A stretch of DNA of 64,000 nt from JAHDHW01 sp963793295 (GCA_963793295.1 CAWBZX010000002.1:1-64000); one strand, 5' to 3'; positions 45,943 to 55,839 are shown, counted from the stretch's first letter. The notes: generated from the sequence alone by a model not told the origin. Translations and numbers: made by a program.

Positions 45943-48561
45943 ATGGCTTTAAAAAACAAAAAGGAGGAAGCTCTCGGAGGGAACTATAAAATCAAAGGAC
46001 TGAAAGTATTTGGTTCTAAAGAAAACCTGTACAACAATGTCAAGAAATACCGAAAAGTTTACGATGTCATTGAGAGCACCTACATTTATTGCGAATTTTC
46101 TTTCTATAACAAACTCTTTGATGAGTCTGATTGGGATGCTAAAATCCGATTTGTTTGCCGAAATCAAAAAACAAAAGAACAGATTTGTGAGCTTGAAAAG
46201 GAGACTGTGATTGCCAAAGAACAGAATATCATTTTCCTCCGTGAAGGTTGGGGCACGCAAGAACCGGGATGGTGGAAAAAAGGAGTTTGTGAATGGGAAG
46301 TTTTTATAAATGATGTATCCGTTGGAAGTACTGATTTTTATATTGTTGATGGAGGCATTGTAACCCAACAATTTAATCCATACTTCGAAATTGAAAAAAT
46401 CCATCTGTTCGAAAGTGCCCGAGTTGGCCTTCCTGCAAAGGATCGAATTTATTTAAAGGCCTTCTCCTCTGCAATTACCCGTTACATCAATATCGAAATG
46501 ACCTTGAAAAGTCTTCGAACAGAAGAAGATTTTTTTCCGCTTGAACTCCAATTCCAATTTTATAATGACTCCGGACAGCAAAAAGCATTTATGAGTTATT
46601 TTAAGCTTTTTACAGATCAACCCAAAACCATTACATTAGATACCGGATTTGGCGCTGATACGCCGGGTTATTGGTTCGAAGACAATTATACGCTGGAAGT
46701 CATTTTTATGGATCAGATGATTGCGGTTATTCCGTTTATCGTTACTGATTTTGAAGAAATTGAGAGCGATCCTCTTCCTTATCATACCATAAAAGAAATC
46801 GAAGAATTCGGTGTTGTTCCTGAGGAAAAGCCAAGCTTTGAAGAAGCAAAATCCGAATTGGAAAACCTCATAGGATTAGCTTCCGTTAAGACTCAAATCA
46901 ATGAGCTCGCCACCTATCTTCAGTTTTTAAAAGTCAGAAAGGAGAAAGGCCTTGAAGAAGATCAGCAATTTAATTTAAACAGCGTATTTACAGGTAACCC
47001 CGGAACCGGAAAAACCACGGTTGCCAAAATGCTCGGAAAGATATATTACAGCCTGGATCTGCTTTCTCATGGCAAAGTAACGGAAGTTGGAAGAGCTGAT
47101 TTGGTCGGTGAATTTATCGGGCAAACGGCTCCCAAAGTAAAAAAAGCAATCGAAAAAGCCCGTGGAGGAATTCTTTTCATCGACGAAGCCTATTCACTTA
47201 CTAACAGAGGTGAAGACGGTAAAGATTTTGGAAGGGAAGTGATTGAAGTACTCTTAAAAGAACTTTCAGATGGAGAAGGAGATTTGGGGATTGTTTTTGC
47301 AGGATACCCTAAAGAAATGCAAAACTTCATCAGTTCTAATCCTGGGCTTTCCAGCCGACTCAGAAATGTAATTCATTTTCCGGATTACTCTCCAGATGAA
47401 TTAATGGAAATTGCGGAATATACTTCCCAAAAAAGAGGAGTGCTTTTAGAAGGCGAAGCAAAAAATTTAATTCGAAAGAAACTGGTTGAGGTTTATCGCA
47501 ACCGGGATGCCCATTTTGGAAATGCCCGTTATATTAATGGGATCATCGAAGAGGCTAAACAACATCTTGCCAGTCGTTTGATGAAATCGAAAAAAGAACT
47601 TTCAGACATGGAACCTGAAGAACTTTCTACCATTACTGTTCAGGATGTAAAGAAAGTCTTCCGCAAAGGAACTAATGAATACGTTCCTTTGCCCATTGAT
47701 GAAGCTTTGCTAAACGATTCCCTTGCACAATTGCATGAGTTGGTCGGGTTGCAAAACATCAAATTAGAGGTGGATGAAATGACCAAACTTGTTCGATATT
47801 ACAAAGAAATCGGAAAAGATATTAAAAAAGCTTTTTCTCTACACACCGTATTCAAAGGAAATCCAGGAACCGGAAAAACAACCGTTGCAAGACTAATCGT
47901 CCAAATATACAAAGCTCTCGGCATCCTCGAAAGAGGACATTTGGTAGAATGCGACCGCAAATCACTCGTTGCTGGATATGTGGGTCAAACGGCAATCAAA
48001 ACCGGTGAAATGATCGACAAAGCCATTGGTGGAGGACTTTTTATTGATGAAGCTTATGCATTGACAAAAGGCGGTGCAAGTGACTTTGGACGAGAAGCAC
48101 TAGAAACTCTTCTTAAAAGAATGGAAGACCAGCGTGGTGAGTTTATGGTCATCGTTGCCGGCTATCCCGATGAAATGAAAACTTTTCTGGAAGCCAATCC
48201 AGGATTGTTATCTCGCTTTGACAAACAATTTGAATTTCACGACTATTCTGCTGAAGAATTATTTGAAATTGCAAAAATGATGTTTGAAAAAGAAGAATTA
48301 CGTTTGGATAAAAAAGCGGAAAAACATCTGGAAGGGTACATTAAAAAGCTGTTGGAAAACAAACACAAATATTTCGGAAATGCCCGAACGATCAGAAAAA
48401 TAGTAGAAGAAACCATCCGAAAGCAAAATCTTAGGATGGCTGACCTTCCTTCAAATAAACGCAATCAGAGATTGATTCAAACTGTCAAAATGGAAGATAT
48501 TTCCGGATTCCAGGTTATGGAGGAAGACGCTGAGCCTCGCCGCGGAATTGGGTTTCGGTAG
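45943..48561 (+). CDS. Tandem AAA+ ATPase (CbxX/CfxQ-like) with N-terminal beta domains
   Basis: Cytoplasmic protein of 872 residues from ATG 45943 (a GTG at 45928 is less likely). Residues 1 to about 280 hold two related beta-type modules, each with a GWG/GFG-containing block near its end (REGWGTQEPGWW; TGFGADTPGYWF). Then come two AAA+ modules of the CbxX type. Walker A is GNPGTGKT at 351-358 and again at about 639-646. Walker B reads GILFIDEAYSL and GLFIDEAYALTKGG. Arg-finger-like SRLRNV and SRFDKQF follow. Family members remodel proteins such as Rubisco; there is no Rubisco here, so the target is unknown. The gene has no operon partner and diverges from ccoI. Confidence 0.9.
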   Translation: MALKNKKEEALGGNYKIKGLKVFGSKENLYNNVKKYRKVYDVIESTYIYCEFSFYNKLFDESDWDAKIRFVCRNQKTKEQICELEKETVIAKEQNIIFLREGWGTQEPGWWKKGVCEWEVFINDVSVGSTDFYIVDGGIVTQQFNPYFEIEKIHLFESARVGLPAKDRIYLKAFSSAITRYINIEMTLKSLRTEEDFFPLELQFQFYNDSGQQKAFMSYFKLFTDQPKTITLDTGFGADTPGYWFEDNYTLEVIFMDQMIAVIPFIVTDFEEIESDPLPYHTIKEIEEFGVVPEEKPSFEEAKSELENLIGLASVKTQINELATYLQFLKVRKEKGLEEDQQFNLNSVFTGNPGTGKTTVAKMLGKIYYSLDLLSHGKVTEVGRADLVGEFIGQTAPKVKKAIEKARGGILFIDEAYSLTNRGEDGKDFGREVIEVLLKELSDGEGDLGIVFAGYPKEMQNFISSNPGLSSRLRNVIHFPDYSPDELMEIAEYTSQKRGVLLEGEAKNLIRKKLVEVYRNRDAHFGNARYINGIIEEAKQHLASRLMKSKKELSDMEPEELSTITVQDVKKVFRKGTNEYVPLPIDEALLNDSLAQLHELVGLQNIKLEVDEMTKLVRYYKEIGKDIKKAFSLHTVFKGNPGTGKTTVARLIVQIYKALGILERGHLVECDRKSLVAGYVGQTAIKTGEMIDKAIGGGLFIDEAYALTKGGASDFGREALETLLKRMEDQRGEFMVIVAGYPDEMKTFLEANPGLLSRFDKQFEFHDYSAEELFEIAKMMFEKEELRLDKKAEKHLEGYIKKLLENKHKYFGNARTIRKIVEETIRKQNLRMADLPSNKRNQRLIQTVKMEDISGFQVMEEDAEPRRGIGFR

Positions 48562-48757
48562 AAAAACCTTTTCCAGCTCAACCACCTTAGAGTATGTTTA
48601 AAGTTAATCCTTCTGTTAATAGGAACACCTTTCTTCACCACGTACTTTCCAAGTATGCGGTTCAAAATGAGCTTTGATTGGCTGTGAAATCCATTTCAAA
48701 TTATTCAAAAAACTAAATTTAAACAAACTCTTAGTTCATTTTTTTTCAACCTTAAAT

Positions 48758-49285
48758 CTATTTGGCTTCTTCGAAATTGAGGGAAACACCGTTTAAGCAA
48801 TACCTCAAACCAGTTGGTTTAGGGCCGTCAGGAAAAACATGACCCAAATGCCCGTCGCAGCGTGCGCATAGCACTTCTACCCTTTCCATGCCAAGGGAAT
48901 AATCTGATTCTTCAATAACGCTTTCCTTATTTATCGGTTGCCAGAAACTTGGCCATCCCGTTCCGGATTTGAATTTTGTTGAAGATTTAAAAAGCGATAA
49001 ACCACAAGCCGCACAGGTATAGATGCCTGTTTTTTTATTATCCAAAAGATCGCTGGTGAAGGCACGCTCCGTTCCCTTTTCTCTTAAAACATAATATGCT
49101 TCTTTACTGAGTTCTTTTTTCCATTCGGCATCACTTTTTACTACTTTTGGAATGGTATCTCCTTCAACCACTAAGATAGCATTTCCCTTTTCCATATAAT
49201 TTTTCGAATCTGCAGTCGCATTTTGGGATTGGTTGCAAGCAAAAAGCAAAACAAGCGCTGGGATAAAAAGGATATTATTTATCAT
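48758..49285 (-). CDS. msrB: Peptide-methionine (R)-S-oxide reductase, exported
   Basis: Repairs oxidised methionine (R form) in proteins; 175 residues. The N-terminus is a lipoprotein-like signal (FIPALVLLFAC), so it acts outside the cytoplasm. Zinc-site cysteines are in YTCAACGLSLF and CARCDGHLGHVFPDGP. The catalytic Cys is about 163 in LRYCLNGVSLNF, and KFKSGTGWPSFW is the substrate block. MsrB without an MsrA fusion is common. It stands alone, with no close operon partner. Confidence 0.95.
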   Translation of the reverse strand: MINNILFIPALVLLFACNQSQNATADSKNYMEKGNAILVVEGDTIPKVVKSDAEWKKELSKEAYYVLREKGTERAFTSDLLDNKKTGIYTCAACGLSLFKSSTKFKSGTGWPSFWQPINKESVIEESDYSLGMERVEVLCARCDGHLGHVFPDGPKPTGLRYCLNGVSLNFEEAK

Positions 49286-49424
49286 TGTTCATTTTTTTAA
49301 AAATTAGGATTCTGTTTAAAATACTTTTTAATTTTATGCAAGTTACTTTTTCAAACAAAAGAAAACATCACAAAGTTTTGGAATGATGGTCACAAAAATA
49401 TCACGGAAAATTTAGAAAAAATGA

Positions 49425-49880
49425 TCAGCGTTTTCTTTTTTTCGGAGCTTGCCAATCTTCTTTTTCAGCAAATTCGACTATCCTTTTCATAAACCCCAAA
49501 ATGGATAAAAAAACGAAGTACCCAAATGTTAAAACGATAAATATCCAACGATAAGAACCCGCTTCATTAATGGACAAAGAAGAGAAAAGATAAGCCATTA
49601 GGCCTGAAGACACCACCAAACCTGCAAAAGAAGCAATTGATTTCATCCAATAATTATCGAGGTTTTTCGCGGACAAACTGGTTATACTATTGAAGATGGC
49701 AAAGCAAAAAACAAAGGCAGCCGCAGTCATCCACGGAAACTTTTGATTCGCTTCGAAAATCCCGATCCAACCTATTATTTTTGAAAACAACATGACTATG
49801 AAGCCCGCAGCTAATAGCATTGCAGCTTGTAAAACGGGATTGTAAGCTTTGAATAAAAAAGAGGCTTTAGGATTTTCCAT
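49425..49880 (-). CDS. Small four-helix membrane protein, unknown
   Basis: Not recognised. 151 residues with four membrane helices at about 15-38, 50-68, 80-105 and 116-138, and short charged loops. The tail is highly basic and charged (EFAEKEDWQAPKKRKR). It is transcribed away from and just after rimO (44 bases between) on the same strand, so it may be cotranscribed. No motif points to a function. Confidence 0.65.
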   Translation of the reverse strand: MENPKASFLFKAYNPVLQAAMLLAAGFIVMLFSKIIGWIGIFEANQKFPWMTAAAFVFCFAIFNSITSLSAKNLDNYWMKSIASFAGLVVSSGLMAYLFSSLSINEAGSYRWIFIVLTFGYFVFLSILGFMKRIVEFAEKEDWQAPKKRKR

Positions 49881-49924
49881 GAAGTTTATAATTTATATGA
49901 CCACCGCTATAACCGATTAGAAAA

Positions 49925-51241
49925 TTAATAGTTGACAACTTCACCAAATAAATCGTATTCTGAGGCTTCATTAATAAGAACCTTCGCAAAATCTCCAATT
50001 CGTACATAATTCGTTGAAGCTTTGACCAATACTTCGTTGTCTACCTCCGGTGAATCATATTCTGTTCGACCGATAAAAAACTCACCTTCCTTCCGGTCAA
50101 AGAGTACTTTTAAGGTTTTTCCGACTTTTTCTCTGTTTCGCTCATAAGAAATTTCCTGCTGGATTTCCATAATTCGATTGGCTCGATCCGCTTTCACTTC
50201 AGGCGGCACATCATCTTCCAGCACATGAGCAAGCGTGTTTTCTTCATGTGAATATTGAAACACTCCTACCCTTTCAAAACGCATATTGCGAACAAAATCA
50301 CATAGATCTTCAAACTCTTCTTCTGTTTCACCAGGGAACCCAACCAGCAAGGTGGTTCTGATAGCAATTTCAGGAACTTTTTCACGAGCCAGCTTAATTA
50401 AATCAATCGTTTCTTTATTGGTGATTTGGCGACGCATTCGATCTAAAACCCCATCACTCGCATGCTGCAAGGGGATATCCAGATAATTACAAACTTTTGG
50501 TAATGAAGCCATTGCATCAAAAATTTCAGTTGGAAATTTACTAGGATAAGCATAATGAAGCCGAATCCATTCAATTCCTTCCACTTCTGAAAGTGCTTCC
50601 AACAAATCTGCCAGCGCTCTTTTCTTATAAATATCCAACCCGTAGTATGTCAATTCCTGTGCGATAAGCATCAGTTCTTTGACACCCATTTTTGCAAGAT
50701 TCTGGGCTTCTTTGACTAAAGCTTCAATCGGCTGAGAAATATGTTTCCCACGCATCAAAGGAATGGCACAAAAAGCACAGGTTCGATTACAACCTTCGGA
50801 TATTTTCAGATAAGCATAGTGCTGCGGCGTTGTCGTTATCCGCTCACCAATGAGTTCATGTTTGTAATCTGCGTTTAGTTTTGCAAGCAATCCGGGCAAC
50901 TCTAAAGTCCCAAAATAAGCATCAACTTCCGGGATATCTTTTTCCAGATCTTTTTTATAGCGTTCTGACAAACAACCAGTTACATAAAGTTTATCTATTT
51001 CGCCTTTTGTTTTGACACTTGCATATTGAAGGATTGTATTTACAGATTCTTCTTTAGCTAAATCAATAAAGCCACAAGTATTAATAATGACAATATTTGC
51101 ATCTTCCTCATTACTGTCGTGAACCACCTCGTAGTCATTGCCCTTCAGTTGCGTGATGATATTTTCAGAGTCCACCAGGTTTTTGGAGCAACCCAATGTT
51201 ATGACATTTACTTTATCCCTTTTTAGCGTTTTCGTCTTCAA
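49925..51241 (-). CDS. rimO: Ribosomal protein uS12 methylthiotransferase
   Basis: Radical-SAM enzyme that methylthiolates a ribosomal protein S12 aspartate; 438 residues from TTG 51241. That start gives MKTKTLKRDKVNVITLGCSKN, which matches the family's usual beginning; longer options overlap a promoter. The N-terminal cluster-binding cysteines start at TLGCSKN and NTCGF. The radical-SAM site is CNRTCAFC in ISEGCNRTCAFCAIP. A TRAM domain is at the C-terminus (RIGDFAKVLINEASEYDLFG). It begins about 20 bases after the promoter at 51269. Confidence 0.94.
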   Translation of the reverse strand: MKTKTLKRDKVNVITLGCSKNLVDSENIITQLKGNDYEVVHDSNEEDANIVIINTCGFIDLAKEESVNTILQYASVKTKGEIDKLYVTGCLSERYKKDLEKDIPEVDAYFGTLELPGLLAKLNADYKHELIGERITTTPQHYAYLKISEGCNRTCAFCAIPLMRGKHISQPIEALVKEAQNLAKMGVKELMLIAQELTYYGLDIYKKRALADLLEALSEVEGIEWIRLHYAYPSKFPTEIFDAMASLPKVCNYLDIPLQHASDGVLDRMRRQITNKETIDLIKLAREKVPEIAIRTTLLVGFPGETEEEFEDLCDFVRNMRFERVGVFQYSHEENTLAHVLEDDVPPEVKADRANRIMEIQQEISYERNREKVGKTLKVLFDRKEGEFFIGRTEYDSPEVDNEVLVKASTNYVRIGDFAKVLINEASEYDLFGEVVNY

Positions 51242-51268
51242 ATGCGCATCATTTTTGAAATTATAGTG

Positions 51269-51300
51269 CAAAGATACAGTTTACAATATTAGATACTAAA
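51269..51300 (-). promoter_or_regulatory. Promoter of rimO
   Basis: The minus strand reads TTTA (51300-51297), 20 bases, then TATCTTTG (51276-51269); the second element is a full match. Transcription would start near 51262, supporting the TTG start at 51241 and ruling out one at 51271. Confidence 0.5.
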
Positions 51301-51348
51301 ATTTTGAGAAACTTAGATTCTTATTGGATTTTCCCTTTAGCAAAACAT

Positions 51349-51356
51349 TACATTTG
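51349..51356 (+). promoter_or_regulatory. Promoter of the outer-membrane protein gene
   Basis: TACATTTG matches TAnnTTTG. A TTG at 51324-51326 is 22 bases upstream, a slightly long spacing. The gene starts 31 bases further on. Confidence 0.45.
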
Positions 51357-51386
51357 TTTCATCGTTTTTATACAAACCATTTTAAA

Positions 51387-52094
51387 ATGAAAAAGCTCAT
51401 CACAATTGCCACTTTTATTTTTTGCGCCAATATTATGTTTGCTCAATTTGGTGTAAACGCAGGCTACCGTACAAATGGCGAAAATAATTGGGAGAAATTT
51501 TTCGAAGGGCAGGATTTTGTAAAGAGCGGCTATAAAGTTGGAATTGATTATTGGTTTCGACTAAAAAACAAAAGAATTGAATTCACTCCGGAATTGGCTT
51601 TCAGCCAATTTAAAAGTGATAACATTATTCCCAATACATTGCCTCCGTCGAGCACTATTTCAGCTAAATCTCAAATTTATAGCCTCTATCTCAACACCAA
51701 TGTTTTTTTCCTGGATTTAGAAAATGATTGTAATTGCCCAACCTGGAGTAAAAGCAATGATTTTATAAAAAAAGGACTTTTTCTTCAAATCTCGCCAGGT
51801 TTGAATTACTTTCAAAACGACATTAAAAACTATCAAGGTAGCGAAAAAGTCAGTGATTTTGTGTTTAGTTTAGGTGCCGGCCTTGGCCTTGACATTGGGG
51901 TTAGTAATATGCTTACAATAACTCCAGAGGTTTCCTACCACTATTATTTCAATGCAATTTGGGATGGCCTTGCCGAACTTGATCGTAGTAATATTGACGA
52001 TATTACTGGAAAAGAATCTACAGATTTAAAACAATTTTATGCAGGGCTTAGGATTGGCATTCGATTGGATCAGCAGAATTATGGGTTTAGGTAG
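51387..52094 (+). CDS. Outer-membrane beta-barrel protein
   Basis: Probable small outer-membrane barrel, 235 residues from ATG 51387. A signal peptide (LITIATFIFCANIMFAQ) is followed by alternating beta strands: FGVNAGYRTNGEN, YKVGIDYWFRLKNKRIEFTP, FSLGAGLGLDIGVSN, and LTITPEVSYHYYFN. It ends in a typical barrel terminal strand (FYAGLRIGIRLDQQNYGF, then Arg). Function is unknown. It is divergent from rimO and convergent with a TrmH-type methylase. Confidence 0.8.
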   Translation: MKKLITIATFIFCANIMFAQFGVNAGYRTNGENNWEKFFEGQDFVKSGYKVGIDYWFRLKNKRIEFTPELAFSQFKSDNIIPNTLPPSSTISAKSQIYSLYLNTNVFFLDLENDCNCPTWSKSNDFIKKGLFLQISPGLNYFQNDIKNYQGSEKVSDFVFSLGAGLGLDIGVSNMLTITPEVSYHYYFNAIWDGLAELDRSNIDDITGKESTDLKQFYAGLRIGIRLDQQNYGFR

Positions 52095-52096
52095 TT

Positions 52097-52161
52097 AAAT
52101 GGTTAGTGGGTAAGAAAAGGTTAGTAGGTGAGTGAGTGAGTTAGTTAGTGAGTTAGTGAAC
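52097..52161 (+). repeat. Short GTTAGTGA-like tandem repeat
   Basis: The strand holds about sixty bases of imperfect four-base units (GTTA, GTGA, GAGT and GTGG) between the two convergent genes. Slippage could generate such a tract. No role is evident. Confidence 0.55.
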
Positions 52162-52179
52162 TTTTAACTAGAAACTTCA

Positions 52180-52710
52180 TCAAAACTTCCATTTTCTAAA
52201 CAACTCCCAGACGACAACCCCGATACAAACTGAAATATTCAATGAATGTTTGGTGCCATATTGCGGAACTTCAATGCATTCGTCAAGAAGGGGAATGATT
52301 TCATCGCTAATTCCTGAAACTTCGTTTCCAAAAATTAAGGCTATTTTTTCCTCCGGTTTTAACGCAAAGTTTTGAAGGAGCGTGCTTTTATTGGTTTGTT
52401 CAACGCCAATTATTTTAAAGTCACTTTTTCGAAGATCATCGATTGCTGCGCTCGTATTTTCAAAATATTTCCATTTGACTGAATCTGTAGCTCCGATGGC
52501 TGTTTTCAAAATTTCGCGGTGAGGCGGTTGGGCGGTAATGCCGCAAAGGTATATCTTTTCGAGGGCAAAAGAATCAGCGGTCCGAAAGGCAGAACCTACA
52601 TTTAAAGCAGATCGCACATTATCCAACACCAATACAAAAGGCGTTTTTGGCTGCTGCTTAAACGCTTCTGGTGAAACTCGATTCAGTTCTTTTAAACTTA
52701 ATTTTCGCAT
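52180..52710 (-). CDS. TrmH-family (SpoU) RNA 2'-O-methyltransferase
   Basis: SPOUT-fold methylase, 176 residues from ATG 52710; a longer start at 52746 would overlap the preceding gene. The three SpoU motifs are visible: NVRSALNVGSAFRTADSF, LIFGNEVSGIS and QYGTKHSLNISVCIGVVVWE. It probably 2'-O-methylates tRNA or rRNA; which base cannot be told. ATG lies five bases after the GT39-like stop on the same strand. Confidence 0.9.
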   Translation of the reverse strand: MRKLSLKELNRVSPEAFKQQPKTPFVLVLDNVRSALNVGSAFRTADSFALEKIYLCGITAQPPHREILKTAIGATDSVKWKYFENTSAAIDDLRKSDFKIIGVEQTNKSTLLQNFALKPEEKIALIFGNEVSGISDEIIPLLDECIEVPQYGTKHSLNISVCIGVVVWELFRKWKF

Positions 52711-52715
52711 TTCCT

Positions 52716-54122
52716 TTATTCTTTTCTTTGGTACAATATCATACAAATCTGGCCACGATAAAATGCTTTTTTTATTTTAAAATCCGTTTCTAATTTTTCA
52801 AGTTCTTCATCGCTGAAATCATTAAACACATTTGAATACAAAATGTACGAATCTTTTTCAATATCCTTTTTATAAAAACCCTCCTTCCGGCCATTTAAAT
52901 CCAGAATTTCCATGCTTCCAATCATAGGAAATTCTGTGCCGACAGAATCAATCGGAATTTTATTTTCATCCAAAAAGTGGGTCATTTCTTTCCTCAAATC
53001 ATAATACGGCAAATGTGCCAAAGTGCTATCCCAGCCTTGGGCAATCTGTTTTGGATAAACCCAAAAATTTCCAGTAAATAATCCAAGGAAAAGTGCAAAA
53101 TAGATAATCTTTCTGAAATTTGATTGCGCAGTGATTTTAAATAATAATGCAATGGTCAGCAGATCGATTAACAAGATGATTGGTAATAAATATCTGTGCG
53201 ACATTAATCCTTTGTGGAGCAGCATGGATGGGGTCAAAACGACTAAAGAAATGAATAGCAAAACTACAATTTCTTTAATTCGGCCTTCCAAATGTATCTT
53301 GCCTTTTATCATTTTTAATATTCCCCAGAAAATGATGATCCAAAGAAATATCCTACCAAAATCAAGCAATCGCCAACCTAACAATCCAATATTCCGAACA
53401 ATGCCTTGAAAGGAAACAGGCTCAAAAGAAGGAGCCCAGGGAGATGCCTCATGATATCCAATCCAACCAGAATGTTTGAAATGCAGATACAGAAACGCTA
53501 ATGAAAATAATCCGGAGGGCACATAACTTAGAAAAGTTTTCAAAAAAATACTCCAGCTCAATTTGTTATTATATTGGCGATACAAGTCAAATAAGAACAC
53601 CGAAAAGACGATCATCATCCCACGCATACTGATGGCTGCAAGAAGCAATGTTGCAATAGGCAGCAGATTTCTACCGCTACTTAATATTGACCACAATGCC
53701 AAAAGCCATCCAAAAACAAGAACAATATCAGGGCTTACCAAAACACTTTGACCAATAAAAAACGGATCAACAGAAATGAGCAAAAGCAAATAAACGGATT
53801 TCCCTTTTCCTAAATAATACTCTCCCAGCTGATACAGAAAATATAGAATTCCCAATAAAAAAGGGAGCATCATAAAATGACTGACCCACAACGACTTTCC
53901 AAATAATTTCCACATAAAAGCCAGCATCATTCCAAAGAAAGGAGGATGCCCGCTATCAATTCCTTCAGGTAGGAAAAAATAGTGGAAATTATTATCAAAA
54001 TACCAATGTGCATGGCGTGAAGCCAACTGAACGGTATCCCAAAAAAAAGCATGATCTTTAACCAGAAAAGTCAAAAAAATAAAAGCAATATAAAAAGGAA
54101 AACAGACTCTGAAAGACTGCAT
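52716..54122 (-). CDS. GT39/ArnT-like integral membrane glycosyltransferase
   Basis: Multi-pass membrane protein, 468 residues from ATG 54122 (a TTG at 54149 is also possible). The first loop has the typical FFWDTVQLASRHAHWYFDN with an acidic residue near the catalytic place, then DSGHPPFFGMMLAFMWKLFG. About ten further hydrophobic helices follow. The C-terminal periplasmic piece (KIPIDSVGTEFPMIGSMEIL) is hydrophilic. Such proteins transfer sugars from lipid carriers to lipid A, protein or polymer; the acceptor is unknown. It begins 37 bases after the pyrG stop on the same strand. Confidence 0.75.
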   Translation of the reverse strand: MQSFRVCFPFYIAFIFLTFLVKDHAFFWDTVQLASRHAHWYFDNNFHYFFLPEGIDSGHPPFFGMMLAFMWKLFGKSLWVSHFMMLPFLLGILYFLYQLGEYYLGKGKSVYLLLLISVDPFFIGQSVLVSPDIVLVFGWLLALWSILSSGRNLLPIATLLLAAISMRGMMIVFSVFLFDLYRQYNNKLSWSIFLKTFLSYVPSGLFSLAFLYLHFKHSGWIGYHEASPWAPSFEPVSFQGIVRNIGLLGWRLLDFGRIFLWIIIFWGILKMIKGKIHLEGRIKEIVVLLFISLVVLTPSMLLHKGLMSHRYLLPIILLIDLLTIALLFKITAQSNFRKIIYFALFLGLFTGNFWVYPKQIAQGWDSTLAHLPYYDLRKEMTHFLDENKIPIDSVGTEFPMIGSMEILDLNGRKEGFYKKDIEKDSYILYSNVFNDFSDEELEKLETDFKIKKAFYRGQICMILYQRKE

Positions 54123-54158
54123 CCAATTTCGCTGAATTCCAGTAAACAAATTTTCAGA

Positions 54159-55775
54159 TTATGATTTACGCTCGTTTTGCAGACAAGCGTTGATAAACGA
54201 AATAAATAATGGATGCGGGTTTTCGACCGTACTTTTTAATTCCGGATGAAATTGAACACCAACAAACCAGGGATGATTTTTAAGTTCAACAATTTCAACG
54301 AGATTTAATTCCGTATGAAAACCAACCGGCTGTAAATCACTCTTTTCGAAGAGCTCTAAATATTTATTATTGAATTCATACCGATGACGATGCCTTTCGT
54401 TGATATTTATACTTTTGTAAGCCTGATAAGAGATTGATTTTTTATTTAAATGACAGCCATACGATCCCAGGCGCATGGTGCCTCCTTTCTTTGTGATCTT
54501 TTTTTGTCCGGGCATCAGATCAATCACTGGATTTTCGGTATCGGGGTTAACTTCGGTCGAAGCCGGACATTTAAGTTTTAGAACATTTCGTGCATATTCG
54601 ACGACTGCACATTGCATGCCTAGGCAGATACCAAAAAATGGAATTTTATTTTCTCTGGCATATTTTATTGCAGCCAATTTACCTTCAATTCCTCTTTCGC
54701 CAAAACCAGGTGCGACAAGTATCCCATTAAGATCTCCTAACTTCTTTGCAATGTAATCTGAATTGACTTCCAGTTCTTCACTATGAATTGGCACAACAAT
54801 AACTTTTGTTTCATTGACCGCACCTCCGTGTACAAAAGATTCATGGATGGATTTATAAGCATCTTGTAATTCATTGTATTTTCCAACCAGACCAATTCGG
54901 ACTTCATGAACTGGATTTTTCAATTTACCCAAAAAAGTTTTCCATTTATTTAAATCCGGTTCTTTACGATCTGTTAACCTTAGCTTAGAGATTACCGTAG
55001 TATCGAGGTTTTCTTTTGACATCAAAAGCGGAACATCATAAATTGTTTCTGCATCAATAGCTTCAATGACGGAAGTTATTTCAACATTACAGAAAAGGGC
55101 CAATTTTCTTCGGATTTCCATGTTGATGGGATACTCCGTTCTGCAAACCAGAAGATCAGGTTGTATTCCGTTTTTCTGCAATTCTTTAACAGAATGTTGA
55201 GTAGGTTTGGTTTTAAGTTCTTTGGCAGCTTTCAAATATGGAATTAAGGTCAAATGAATAACCATACAATTGTCTGAACCAAGCTCCCAACGCAATTGCC
55301 GAAGTGCTTCCAAATATGGCAGTGATTCAATATCGCCAACTGTACCACCTATTTCTGTGATCACAATATCATACTGATTTGTTTGACCTAACAATTGGAC
55401 ACATCGCTTAATTTCATCTGTGATATGGGGAACAACCTGTACCGTTTTTCCTAAATAATCTCCTGCCCGCTCCTTATTTATAACGGTTTGATAAATTCTT
55501 CCTGTTGTGACATTATTAGCTTGTGATGTTGGCGTATTCAAAAAACGTTCGTAATGGCCTAAATCTAAATCTGTTTCTGCACCGTCATCAGTCACATAAC
55601 ATTCACCATGTTCGTATGGGTTGAGCGTCCCCGGGTCAACATTAATATATGGATCAAATTTTTGGATGGTTACATTGAAACCTCTGGCCTGAAGTAGTTT
55701 TGCAAGAGAAGCTGCAATAATTCCTTTTCCCAGTGATGAAGTTACACCGCCCGTAACGAAAATATACTTAGTCAT
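54159..55775 (-). CDS. pyrG: CTP synthase
   Basis: Makes CTP from UTP, ATP and glutamine; 538 residues, normal length. The N-terminal synthetase domain starts with TKYIFVTGGVTSSLGKGI, and EIGGTVGDIESLPYLEA is typical. The C-terminal glutamine amidotransferase domain has the catalytic cysteine in FFGICLGMQCA and the His-Glu of GVQFHPELKS. The gene heads the pyrG/GT39/trmH group, all on the minus strand with short gaps. Confidence 0.98.
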   Translation of the reverse strand: MTKYIFVTGGVTSSLGKGIIAASLAKLLQARGFNVTIQKFDPYINVDPGTLNPYEHGECYVTDDGAETDLDLGHYERFLNTPTSQANNVTTGRIYQTVINKERAGDYLGKTVQVVPHITDEIKRCVQLLGQTNQYDIVITEIGGTVGDIESLPYLEALRQLRWELGSDNCMVIHLTLIPYLKAAKELKTKPTQHSVKELQKNGIQPDLLVCRTEYPINMEIRRKLALFCNVEITSVIEAIDAETIYDVPLLMSKENLDTTVISKLRLTDRKEPDLNKWKTFLGKLKNPVHEVRIGLVGKYNELQDAYKSIHESFVHGGAVNETKVIVVPIHSEELEVNSDYIAKKLGDLNGILVAPGFGERGIEGKLAAIKYARENKIPFFGICLGMQCAVVEYARNVLKLKCPASTEVNPDTENPVIDLMPGQKKITKKGGTMRLGSYGCHLNKKSISYQAYKSININERHRHRYEFNNKYLELFEKSDLQPVGFHTELNLVEIVELKNHPWFVGVQFHPELKSTVENPHPLFISFINACLQNERKS

Positions 55776-55839
55776 TTGTTGTTGGTATTTTTAATTCTTT
55801 TTCTTCAGTGGAGTTTACCAAAACTGATGTTACGGGACA

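Noticed and set aside
51242..51271. TTG start of rimO at 51271
   Set aside because: It overlaps the TATCTTTG promoter element; the TTG at 51241 gives the family's usual N-terminus.
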